From contig NZ_JAECMS010000002.1 in the NCBI RefSeq assembly GCF_016827595.1, forward strand, positions 62,001-126,000: a stretch of DNA of 64,000 nucleotides, written 5' to 3'. Source of the stretch: Luteirhabdus pelagi. GTDB lineage: Bacteria; Bacteroidota; Bacteroidia; Flavobacteriales; Flavobacteriaceae. Below, one piece after another: positions 54,245-63,051 of the stretch; position 1 is the first letter of the stretch; each line of letters begins with the position of its first letter. A program made the position numbers and the translations under genes. Under the pieces are notes generated by a model. The model was given only the letters and a program-made list of their open reading frames with translations, searched no databases and was not told where the DNA came from.

Positions 54245-57175
54245 TTATTGAACAATAATCTTCTCAACTTTTCCGAATTGGCTGTTTCCAACACGTACTA
54301 GGTACACGCCGCTGCTTACATACGACATATCTAAAGTATAGTTGAACGATCCGTTTTCTAGATCCTTACGATAGAAAACCAACTGTTGTCCCAATACATT
54401 ATGAACGGTAACTTCTAGCTTGTCGATATCGCTTTGGGTCGTCAATGAAATATCAAAAATCTTTTGATCTGAACTTGAAATAATCAATTCACTGTCAGCC
54501 AAAGCATTTTCATTCACACCTAATTCTTCCACGATATTCACGCGATAATCTTCTGTTTCACCAAAAGTTGTCTCATCACAAGCATCTTCTGGCACTGCAG
54601 CGTTCCAGTTTGTTTTGGCACGCATTAAGTGTTCACCAAGAGTTGCTCCTGCAGGGATTACCGCATCGAATGTTTCGGTGTAGTTTCCACCGGCTTGACC
54701 GTTGGCAATTTCGTAATTATCTACAATCTTCTCATCGCTCGTAAATACGAAATCGTCGTTAAAGTCGATCCAAACCGTTACAAACTGGTCTCCATATTCG
54801 GTAGTTACAGTACATGGTACAGTAGTATCCTGTTGAAGGTCTGTAATCAGGTTTGTGAAGTCACCATAACCATCAGGCTCGCAATCTGAAGTGTTGCTGA
54901 TAGTACCCAATTCAAATAAACGGATACCGTCACCTAGCGTACAGTCACTTTGAGGTTGACAGTTTGAATTCACTACAGTTTTGGTAGCCTCATCGTTTGT
55001 TTCATCAGAATCGCCTGCTAAATCTGTATATGCGGCGAAGTTATACGTTCCAAACGCCGATAAATCGGCTGTTTGGGTGAAGGTATAATCAACATCTGAG
55101 TTCCCTTCCAATGGACCTGCAACAGTTTCGGTAACTGGCGTTCCATCGTTAATGGTATAGCTTACATCGAAATCACTTTGAGGTTCACCTCCATAGTTAT
55201 TGATGGTTACTGTAACCGTTTCAGAAGCCGTTAAGTTTTCACCTGAACTAGGAGAAAGGATACTGCTAACACCAATATCATTAGGTTCAAGGTAGGTAAC
55301 CTCTTTGGTTGTGCTATCGTTTGTATTGTCTTCATCTGCTCCATAATCGGTTGATGAAGTAATAGAATACGTTTGACCTACTGTTGAAAGATCTGCTGTT
55401 GCTGTAAATGTATACGTAGCTGTTTCAGCAGAGTTAATGGTTCCTGTGAAGGTTTCAGTCACTACAGGACCACCGTCAACTTGATAAGTAACATCAAAGT
55501 TTGAAGCTGGATTCTGCCCATAGTTGAAAATGGTAATTTCTACTGTTTCAGCAGCACTTAGTGTACCTGTAACAGGTTGATCGATACTTACCACTCCAAC
55601 ATCATCGTTGAAATTTGGTGCAATTTGGAAAACTCCAACGACATCCTTACGACCACTGTTCATATATTCATTAATGAACCAGAATTCTTTGTCGTTTACT
55701 GGATCAAGGTCGATTTTGCTATAATCTCCGTAACGTAAACCTGGAATATTTGCATTACCTGAAGCAATAAGCTCTTCACCTACTGTCATGGTTCCTAGTG
55801 GATCGGCAGCATAGCGGCCTGTGTAATAAGAACTAACTCTAAAATCGGTTGGATTAGGCGTATCTGGACCAGCCATTCCTGAGTATCCCATACCGATATT
55901 TCCTTGAAGGTCCATCATCATACTTGCATGCCATGCATGTTTTCCATCAGGGGAAGTATAGGTTCCTTCCTGATAAATGCTCCATGGTTGTCCATCGCCA
56001 GCCTGACGAAGTTCTAACCAACGAACACCTGCGCGTTCTCCAGAAGTAGCATCTGTGTCTACAACAAAGTTGAAAACTGCAGAGTTATGGCTACCAAATT
56101 TTCTAAATTGTGCTTGGTTCATGATAGTTGCCTGTAGTGCATCAATCGGAATACCACCACCAGGCTGTGTCAAGTTTGAAAAGCTACCACCGTCGAAGAC
56201 AGAAATAAATTCTGTCGTAACCAATTCTGTTGGACTAGAAACGGTAGAGTTTGATGGCGTATCCCAATCTACATCGATCGTCCATAGTTTCACATGATCT
56301 TCAGAAACACCACTCCATGCATCATCCTGTAGATAAACAATTGGAGCAGCTCCAGGAGCTGGGTGATTATCGTCTGTAATGTTTAGAGCTTGTGGGCTGT
56401 AAAATCCGTTTGTAGCAATTCCGGGTAGATCGAAAGTCAACACCTGAGCGGAAGGGTCTCCCGCTAGGAAAGCATCACGTTCCAACGCATACACTCGGTT
56501 GCTAGCGTTTGAAGTATTATCAGTAATATAATACCCATCGCTCCAAACAGATAGTTTTTGATAGTCATTGATAGTATTAATGGTATATGTATACCAACCA
56601 TCATTTATTGGGTCTGGCCCATCGGAAACGGCCACTTGAGCACCACCTCCAAGGAAAGTGATAACCCATCGTTCCGCGAGGTTATCGTATGATACCGTCA
56701 AATCGCAACATCCTCCGCTAGGGAAAATTGCCGTTGGAGCGGTTTGAGGCACCAATTGGTTACCAGATTTATCATAAATTGTGAAACCAGTATTAAAAAC
56801 TACAAATACATGGTCTGGTCCTACTGCCAATGAAGGGTCTGTAGGTTGTGAGTTTGACGCTGCAGCATCAAAAACAAGGGATGGTGATTTCGCTTGATAC
56901 GCCTTTTCCAATTGATGTGGATTTGAGGCAAAGAAATCGTTTTCGGTTTGTTGATCTTTTCCAGGAACAACTACGTTTCTTGAGGAACGACCATCTTGCA
57001 TTTCTGCTTTTTTGGTGGTTGCCGGAGGTAAATTCGTTCTGGAAGCAATTGATGGCACATGTTGGAAGTTGTCTACCGTCCCGATCTCTATGGGCTTATG
57101 CTGATCGGTTTCTTGAGCAGAAACTCCCAAAATCATGGCAAAGAGAAAAATAAAAGTAGAAAATCTAATTTTCAT
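54245..57175 (-). CDS. T9SS cargo protein with two CARDB domains and a GEVED domain
   Basis: A 976-residue secreted protein, first of three tandem paralogs. Signal peptide (ends GVSAQ), then a 500-residue N-terminal beta-domain shared with its neighbours (PTDPSLAVGPDHVFVVFNTG; VYLQDDAWSGVSEDHVKLW; GVFQIAPN), then two CARDB adhesion-type repeats (about 535-735; GVVSIDQPVTGTLSAAETVE and GVSSILSPSSGENLTASETV), a GEVED domain (about 740-885; ends FGETEDYRVNI), and a C-terminal type A T9SS sorting domain (about 900-976). The start ATG at 57175 begins the signal peptide. The Asp-rich composition suggests calcium binding. Likely a surface adhesin or glycan-binding protein (inference). Confidence 0.88.
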   Translation of the reverse strand: MKIRFSTFIFLFAMILGVSAQETDQHKPIEIGTVDNFQHVPSIASRTNLPPATTKKAEMQDGRSSRNVVVPGKDQQTENDFFASNPHQLEKAYQAKSPSLVFDAAASNSQPTDPSLAVGPDHVFVVFNTGFTIYDKSGNQLVPQTAPTAIFPSGGCCDLTVSYDNLAERWVITFLGGGAQVAVSDGPDPINDGWYTYTINTINDYQKLSVWSDGYYITDNTSNASNRVYALERDAFLAGDPSAQVLTFDLPGIATNGFYSPQALNITDDNHPAPGAAPIVYLQDDAWSGVSEDHVKLWTIDVDWDTPSNSTVSSPTELVTTEFISVFDGGSFSNLTQPGGGIPIDALQATIMNQAQFRKFGSHNSAVFNFVVDTDATSGERAGVRWLELRQAGDGQPWSIYQEGTYTSPDGKHAWHASMMMDLQGNIGMGYSGMAGPDTPNPTDFRVSSYYTGRYAADPLGTMTVGEELIASGNANIPGLRYGDYSKIDLDPVNDKEFWFINEYMNSGRKDVVGVFQIAPNFNDDVGVVSIDQPVTGTLSAAETVEITIFNYGQNPASNFDVTYQVDGGPVVTETFTGTINSAETATYTFTATADLSTVGQTYSITSSTDYGADEDNTNDSTTKEVTYLEPNDIGVSSILSPSSGENLTASETVTVTINNYGGEPQSDFDVSYTINDGTPVTETVAGPLEGNSDVDYTFTQTADLSAFGTYNFAAYTDLAGDSDETNDEATKTVVNSNCQPQSDCTLGDGIRLFELGTISNTSDCEPDGYGDFTNLITDLQQDTTVPCTVTTEYGDQFVTVWIDFNDDFVFTSDEKIVDNYEIANGQAGGNYTETFDAVIPAGATLGEHLMRAKTNWNAAVPEDACDETTFGETEDYRVNIVEELGVNENALADSELIISSSDQKIFDISLTTQSDIDKLEVTVHNVLGQQLVFYRKDLENGSFNYTLDMSYVSSGVYLVRVGNSQFGKVEKIIVQ

Positions 57176-57372
57176 GAATGTTGGGTTTAAAATTAAAAGC
57201 CCTAAAAATAATGGATTGAAGAGCATTTAACAAGGCTTTTAGGAACTATTGACATTTATTAACTTATCGAAATTTAAACATGGAATACTAATGGTTGTCG
57301 AGCTCCAATGTAAGTGTTTGTCGAAGAATGATTTAAGTCATATAGATACTTGTTTTTATAAAATTACAAATA

Positions 57373-57401
57373 AATAGCCCGGCCAGATTGGCCGGGCTAT
57401 T
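57373..57401 (-). terminator. terminator of the 57425 gene
   Basis: A 13-bp perfect stem, AATAGCCCGGCCA (57373-57385) with TGGCCGGGCTATT (57389-57401), loop of three. On the minus strand it is followed by a T-rich tract. The rest of the 249-bp gap holds no recognised gene. Confidence 0.9.
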
Positions 57402-57424
57402 AACATCTAAACTATTTATCATTG

Positions 57425-59599
57425 TTATCTAACAATAATCTTTGAAGATTTTTGGAGCTCTCCTTCTCCTAATGAAACTAGATACGTTCCAGATGCCACA
57501 TATGACATATCTAAATTGTAAGTATAACGGCCACCTTCATTAACAAGGTAATTAGAGGTTAGCAATTTACCATTAATATCATATACGGCTAAATGTAACT
57601 TGTCGTCATAAATAGTTCGTAATTGAATATCGAAATGCTTGTTATCGGCAGAAGAGATAATAAGTTCTGCGTTTTCAATTTGAAGATCTGCAATAGAGAG
57701 TTCTTCCTCATTTCGAACATTTTCTCCATAAATATCATTTTCTGAAAAAGCATCTGTACCCAAAGATGTACGGGTTTCTATTCTATAGGTTTGAAGCCCT
57801 GATAAATCTGCGGTTTCAGAGAATGTATATGTATCAACAGCACCCGGTGCCAATGAACCAGTATAGGTTTCTTCCACCAATGCTCCGCCATCTATAGAAT
57901 AGCTTACCGGAATATTGCTCTGTGTAGCCGTACCGTAATTTTGGATTTCGACTGTGATTTCCTCAGCATCCGTTAGTTCACCTGTATTGGGTGTTAAATT
58001 TATAATTGCTACATCATTCGCTTCTGGAACAGCATGTTCGAATACGCCCACTACGTCACGACGTGTAGGATCGAAGTATTCTGCAATATGCCAAAACGTT
58101 TGGTCGTTAGTAGGATCTATACTCAAATGTACATAATCGGCCACTCGAGTCGTTGGGCTATTTCCACCCTGAGCAATTAGTTCTTCAGCAATAGTCATAT
58201 CCCCAAGTGGATCATCAGCCAATCGCCCCGTATAACGAATAGAAAGACTTTCGGTACTGCTTAGACTACTATATCCAATCCCGATATTTCCGAAGATGTC
58301 CATTGCCATACTTCCTGAAAAAGCATGTCTTCCATCAGGAGCGGTATAGGTACCTTCTTGATGGATTGTCCATGGTTCTCCCTGCTCGGTCTGACGAAGT
58401 TCGTACCAACGAATTCCCGCTAATTCTCCACCAGTAGGATCGGTGTCAACTACAAAGTTCAATAATGCTGAATTATAACCATCAAACATTCTAAACTGTG
58501 CTTGATTCATTACCGTCGCTTGAAGTGCATCGATATCAGGTCCTGCAGGCTGATCTAAATTCGCGAAAGATCCGAAATCGAACACACTAATGAAATCGGT
58601 TGTCGGAATAATCTGTGCTGGGTTTGAAATTGTGGAATTACTCGGCGTATCCCAATCGACATTAATGGTCCAAATCTTTAAATGATCCTCGGAAACTCCG
58701 CCCCAAGCGTCATCCTGAAGATACACAAGTGGAAAGTTTCCTATTTCTGGCTCAGAACCTCCTGTTGCATTGAAGCCGTGTGGGCTATAGAATCCGTTAG
58801 TAGCAATTCCTGGAAGCGGGAATGCTAAAAATTGTGCCGGCTCACCTTTTGCCATTTTTTCGCGTTCGACAGCGAATACACGGTTCGAGGAGCCGATATT
58901 AGCTGTTACGTAGTACGCATCTGACCAAAGTGCAAATTTTGTATAATCTGGAAAAGCGCCTGTTCCAAAACCAGTGGTGTATACATACCATCCATCATTT
59001 ACAGGATCTGGCCCTTGACAAACCGCGACGTTAAATCCGTTTGGATTGTTGTCGAATTCTGTGATTACAAAACGTCCTCTTGGTTCTCCTGGTTCATTTT
59101 CGATATAGGGGTCGAAGAAAATAATTGGGTCTCCGATAGCATTTCCTGGAAAAATGGTAGCAAGCGACGCTTCACCAGTTAATGGCGTTCCTGTTTTATC
59201 AAAAATTCGGAAAGCAGAATTCCAGCCGCCGATAAAATGATTCGGCCCTGCTGCTCCTGTCGGATCTGAAGGGGTTGCTTGAGAAATATCTGCTTCGAAT
59301 GTTAATATTGGTGCTTTCCCAGTTCTGAAGGGAGGGTCTGTCTGAAGCGCACCATCGATACCACTAGAGCCTTTCCCTGGGACGATAGTATTACCTATTT
59401 TTCGTTTTGGCTTACCTTCCATCGGAGTATTATCTGCTTCAATAAAAGTGCCGTTTCGCATTTGTTCAGCAATACTAGGAACCACGTGCGGTGGTGCCAT
59501 CAGCCCAGCATCTGTCGGACCTAAATTACTCGCATCTTGAGCAAAAGCAAAAGATCCTGCCATCATAAGAATGGCTGTGATTACGTAATTAATTTTCAT
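57425..59599 (-). CDS. T9SS cargo protein with one CARDB domain
   Basis: A 724-residue paralog of its two neighbours. Signal peptide (MKINYVITAILMMAGSFAFA), the same N-terminal domain (PSDPTGAAGPNHFIGGWNSA; AFRIFDKTGTPLTGEASL; VYLQDDAWGGVSEDHLKIW), then a single CARDB repeat (about 535-630; NLTPNTGELTDAEEITVEIQ) and a T9SS sorting domain (about 650-724). It lacks the GEVED domain and second CARDB repeat of the paralog at 54245 and is therefore shorter. The N-terminal domain is closest to the 59795 paralog. Surface protein of unknown ligand. Confidence 0.88.
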   Translation of the reverse strand: MKINYVITAILMMAGSFAFAQDASNLGPTDAGLMAPPHVVPSIAEQMRNGTFIEADNTPMEGKPKRKIGNTIVPGKGSSGIDGALQTDPPFRTGKAPILTFEADISQATPSDPTGAAGPNHFIGGWNSAFRIFDKTGTPLTGEASLATIFPGNAIGDPIIFFDPYIENEPGEPRGRFVITEFDNNPNGFNVAVCQGPDPVNDGWYVYTTGFGTGAFPDYTKFALWSDAYYVTANIGSSNRVFAVEREKMAKGEPAQFLAFPLPGIATNGFYSPHGFNATGGSEPEIGNFPLVYLQDDAWGGVSEDHLKIWTINVDWDTPSNSTISNPAQIIPTTDFISVFDFGSFANLDQPAGPDIDALQATVMNQAQFRMFDGYNSALLNFVVDTDPTGGELAGIRWYELRQTEQGEPWTIHQEGTYTAPDGRHAFSGSMAMDIFGNIGIGYSSLSSTESLSIRYTGRLADDPLGDMTIAEELIAQGGNSPTTRVADYVHLSIDPTNDQTFWHIAEYFDPTRRDVVGVFEHAVPEANDVAIINLTPNTGELTDAEEITVEIQNYGTATQSNIPVSYSIDGGALVEETYTGSLAPGAVDTYTFSETADLSGLQTYRIETRTSLGTDAFSENDIYGENVRNEEELSIADLQIENAELIISSADNKHFDIQLRTIYDDKLHLAVYDINGKLLTSNYLVNEGGRYTYNLDMSYVASGTYLVSLGEGELQKSSKIIVR

Positions 59600-59740
59600 T
59601 AGAAATAGTTTAGTTAATTTTTATTAAAGAGGGATAAAAATAAAACTTTAAAGTTCTCTTAACAATTATTAAGAGCTAAATTTCAGGAATTAACAAAATA
59701 GAAACGCCCACAGGATTAATAGGGTAATAGCCTGAGATAG

Positions 59741-59767
59741 AAAAAAAGCGGACCACTAGGGTCCGCT
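59741..59767 (-). terminator. terminator of the 59795 gene
   Basis: AGCGGACC (59747-59754) pairs with GGTCCGCT (59760-59767) with a 5-nt loop; on the minus strand seven T follow (59747-59741). Confidence 0.9.
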
Positions 59768-59794
59768 CTAAATTTATGAATGGAAAACAAATTG

Positions 59795-62467
59795 TTATTT
59801 TACCACAATTTTAGCTGATTGATACGTTTTACTTGCTTCATCTCCTATTTTAATTAGGTAAACTCCAGATGAAACATACGACATATCTAAATCGTAAACA
59901 TAGCGATCTCCATCTTTCGATAGATTATTAAAGGCTAATGTTTGACCTAACATATTATAAACAGCTATAGACGCTGTACCATCGAAAGATGTTACTAACG
60001 AAATTTCAAACTGATTGTTTGGCAGTGAGGTAACAATTAATTCTCCTTCGGAAATCGTTGGATCCGGAGTAGATAGCACTCCCTCAATTACCACGGTATA
60101 ATCCTGAACTTCTCCAAAAGCAAAATCGCTACAAGGATTGTTAATGTCGCCATCGGCAGAAGTATCAATCGCCTTCGCTCTCAAAACGTGAGAACCTAAA
60201 GCAGCCCCCACCGGAATTGTAAGAGTGAAATCCTCTAAAACACCTGCCTCCTGGAAGAATTCACCAGCAATAAGTTGTTCAGAAGCATCAAAAGTACCAT
60301 TATCATCGAAGTCGATCCAAACAGAAAGCGCTTCAACGCCAGGTCCACCAGACCAATTCTGCTGTGCCTGTAAAGTATAGACATTCGAACCGCTTTCGTT
60401 GCTCAATTGTGTTGACAGATCTGTTCTATCAGAATATCCTTGAGGACTTCCCGCAGGCTCTGTATTACAACCACTTCCTCCGTCATCTGCATCAATAGTA
60501 TTGAGGACAAACTTCTTTATACCATCAACATTACATCCTTGAGTAGCAGTAGGGATACAATAAATTAAACCATTCGTAACATCTTTGGTAGTTGCATCGT
60601 TGGTCGGATTAGAATCGCCAGGAAGATTGGTACGTGCCTCTATTGTATATGTCTGCCCGGCTGTAGATAAATCTGCAGTGGTAGAGAAAAGGTATGGTAC
60701 CATTTCACCCGCGGCGATCGTTCCGCTATAAGTTTCCACAACAGGTGTCCCTGCATCAATTGTATATTGAACTTCGGGATCTGTAACATCATTACTACCA
60801 AAATTTCGTATCATAATGCTAACATCTTCTGCAGCAGTTAATGGCCCATCTACTGGTGTAGTAATTTCAGTAACCCCTATATCATCTGGTTGCGGCGGTG
60901 TAAGTGAAAAATTGGCCACCACATCACGACGTGTTGGATCAAATACCTCAGCGACGTGCCAGAATGAATCATCTACAGGGTCTACTGTTAAATGAGTATA
61001 ATCTGCCAGTCGGTTAGACGGATTGTTACCTGTACTCTGGAAAATAAGTTCCTCAGAAACCGTCATAACGTTAAGCGGATCGCTAGCGAAACGTCCCGTA
61101 TAATAAATGGCAACACGCTCAGTACTCGTTACCGTTGTATAGCCCATACCAATATCTCCATTGCTGTTCATGGCCATACTACCAGAAAATGCATTTTTAT
61201 TGTTAACCGGTGAAACATAGGTTCCTTCTTGATGAATAGTCCAAGGTTGTCCATCTGCTGTTTGACGCAGCTCATACCACCGAATACCAGCTAACTCACC
61301 ACCACCTGTATCCGTATCGATTACAAAGTTGAACACGGCGGAGTTATAAGTGCCAAAACGACGATATTGTGCTTGGTTCATAATAGTCGCCTGCAAGGCA
61401 TCTTGATCGGGTCCAGCGGGTTGGGGTAAATTACTAAAGCTTCCACCATCGAATACCCCTATAAAATCTTCGGTAGTAATTTCCTGAGCCGCTGAAATCG
61501 TAGAATTCGCAATATTACTCCAATCTACTTCAGCGTTCCATATCTTAAGATGGTCATCACTTACTCCAGCCCAAGCATCATCTTGCATATAAACGATTGG
61601 TACAGGTGTGCCAGCAGGTGCTAACTGATCGTCTGTGGTATGAAAAGCCTGTGGGCTATAAAAACCAAATGTTGAGATTCCTGGTAATGGGAAGCCTACA
61701 AACTGCGCAGGGTCTCCGTTCAACATTTCATTTCGCTCCACGGCAAATACACGGTCACCATTCGCTCCATTATTTACATTGGCCGTAACCATATAAACAT
61801 CTCCAAATACAGAAAATTTTGTGTAATCTGGAAATGCCCCAGTTCCGAAGCCAGTGGTATAGACATGCCATCCATCATTAACGGGGTCTGATCCTTGACA
61901 AACCGCAACGTTAAATCCGTTCGGATTATTATCGAATTCTGTGACTACGAAACGATCTGCTTCTGCATCATAAAAAACAATTGGGTCACCAATTGCATTT
62001 CCTGGAAACAGCGTTGCAAGAGAGGCTGCTGGCGTTAGCGGATTTCCATTTTTGTCGAATATTCGAAATGCGGTATTCCATGCCGCAACGTAATGGTTTG
62101 GGCCTGCCGCTCCCGTCGGATCTGAAGGGGTAGCCGTATTAGTCGTCGATAAAAAAGTTAGTGTTGGCGGCTGAACACGCTGCAATTCAGTTGCTTGCTG
62201 CTCCTGAAGTTTTTCGTCAATTTGACCTTCCTTTGGGAATCCTTTACCCGGCACCACTCTATTCCCGTGGCGGCCTTTAGGATGACCCATCTTATCGCTT
62301 GAGTCTTCCGCAAGCTTAAGGGTTCCATTTTGAATTTGTTCTGCAATACTAGGTACATAAACTGGACCCTCTAAGGTTCCACTTGATGTCGGTCCAAATT
62401 TATCTTGAGCCGAAAGTGATAAAGCGCCTAGAAAAAGCAGTGTTACTAAGTAATACTTCAACTTCAT
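59795..62467 (-). CDS. T9SS cargo protein with CARDB and GEVED domains
   Basis: An 890-residue paralog, the third of the tandem set. Signal peptide (MKLKYYLVTLLFLGALSLSA), an N-terminal domain nearly identical in plan to the 57425 protein (PSDPTGAAGPNHYVAAWNTA; FPGNAIGDPIVFYDAE; DDAWAGVSDDHLKIW), one CARDB repeat (about 550-645; GVTEITTPVDGPLTAAEDVS), a GEVED domain (about 650-800; ends FGEVQDYTVVIEG) and a T9SS sorting domain (last 75). A Gln-rich linker (QEQQATELQRVQ) near residue 90 is unique to it. Likely first-transcribed or separately transcribed, since each gene has its own terminator. Confidence 0.88.
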   Translation of the reverse strand: MKLKYYLVTLLFLGALSLSAQDKFGPTSSGTLEGPVYVPSIAEQIQNGTLKLAEDSSDKMGHPKGRHGNRVVPGKGFPKEGQIDEKLQEQQATELQRVQPPTLTFLSTTNTATPSDPTGAAGPNHYVAAWNTAFRIFDKNGNPLTPAASLATLFPGNAIGDPIVFYDAEADRFVVTEFDNNPNGFNVAVCQGSDPVNDGWHVYTTGFGTGAFPDYTKFSVFGDVYMVTANVNNGANGDRVFAVERNEMLNGDPAQFVGFPLPGISTFGFYSPQAFHTTDDQLAPAGTPVPIVYMQDDAWAGVSDDHLKIWNAEVDWSNIANSTISAAQEITTEDFIGVFDGGSFSNLPQPAGPDQDALQATIMNQAQYRRFGTYNSAVFNFVIDTDTGGGELAGIRWYELRQTADGQPWTIHQEGTYVSPVNNKNAFSGSMAMNSNGDIGMGYTTVTSTERVAIYYTGRFASDPLNVMTVSEELIFQSTGNNPSNRLADYTHLTVDPVDDSFWHVAEVFDPTRRDVVANFSLTPPQPDDIGVTEITTPVDGPLTAAEDVSIMIRNFGSNDVTDPEVQYTIDAGTPVVETYSGTIAAGEMVPYLFSTTADLSTAGQTYTIEARTNLPGDSNPTNDATTKDVTNGLIYCIPTATQGCNVDGIKKFVLNTIDADDGGSGCNTEPAGSPQGYSDRTDLSTQLSNESGSNVYTLQAQQNWSGGPGVEALSVWIDFDDNGTFDASEQLIAGEFFQEAGVLEDFTLTIPVGAALGSHVLRAKAIDTSADGDINNPCSDFAFGEVQDYTVVIEGVLSTPDPTISEGELIVTSLPNNQFEISLVTSFDGTASIAVYNMLGQTLAFNNLSKDGDRYVYDLDMSYVSSGVYLIKIGDEASKTYQSAKIVVK

Positions 62468-62705
62468 AGTAATTGATTTAAGTTAATTTCTTAAGGGAAA
62501 CATAAAAATACAAGCAATTACTAAGAAAACAATGCGATATTTAAAGATTTTTATCACAACAAACCATTGACACCCAATATTTTTAAAAAGATTTGAACCC
62601 TAAAACAACCTCTCTTGACTTTCGCTGTTTTTGTTAAAATTCAGTAAATAAACAACACTTAAATGGCATATAATTTGTAATTTCAATCTTGAAAAACCAT
62701 ATCTT

Positions 62706-63044
62706 ATGTTAGCAAAAGTTATATACCTATGCAGTTTCTTATTAATATTTGCCTGCAATAGCACTAAAAACATGAATGATTCTGAAACTTCCAGCGAGTC
62801 CGATTCAGTACAAATGACGGAAGACGGATATAGCAAAGCAACCATCATGGCAAACCGCTCCTCTGAGGGCTGTCCCTATATCATGGAAGTTGAAGGTTTA
62901 TCCTATAAAATAGACCCTATCAATCTCGATGCTTCCTATAAGAAAGATGCAATGAAGGTATGGATAAAATTTACTGGCCTACGAATGGCAAATCGCTGTG
63001 AGGATGCCAATCCTGTAAGAATCGATGAAATCCAAACACGTTAA
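62706..63044 (+). CDS. small lipoprotein, uncharacterised
   Basis: A 112-residue predicted lipoprotein with lipobox LLIFAC (Cys17), a Ser/Glu/Asp-rich linker (residues 25-45) and a small conserved-looking core with two further cysteines (GCPYIMEVEGLSYKIDPINL; MANRCEDANPVRIDEI). The core pattern of a short beta-domain with one disulfide is all that can be said; I do not recognise the family. It is divergent from the 59795 gene across 238 bp of AT-rich intergenic DNA in which I see no other gene, and convergent with glyS with 7 bp between. Confidence 0.72.
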   Translation: MLAKVIYLCSFLLIFACNSTKNMNDSETSSESDSVQMTEDGYSKATIMANRSSEGCPYIMEVEGLSYKIDPINLDASYKKDAMKVWIKFTGLRMANRCEDANPVRIDEIQTR

Positions 63045-63051
63045 GCGATTT

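Noticed and set aside
54245-62467. Composite transposon explaining the tandem secreted paralogs
   Set aside because: No transposase, inverted ends or target duplications are visible; simple tandem duplication is sufficient.
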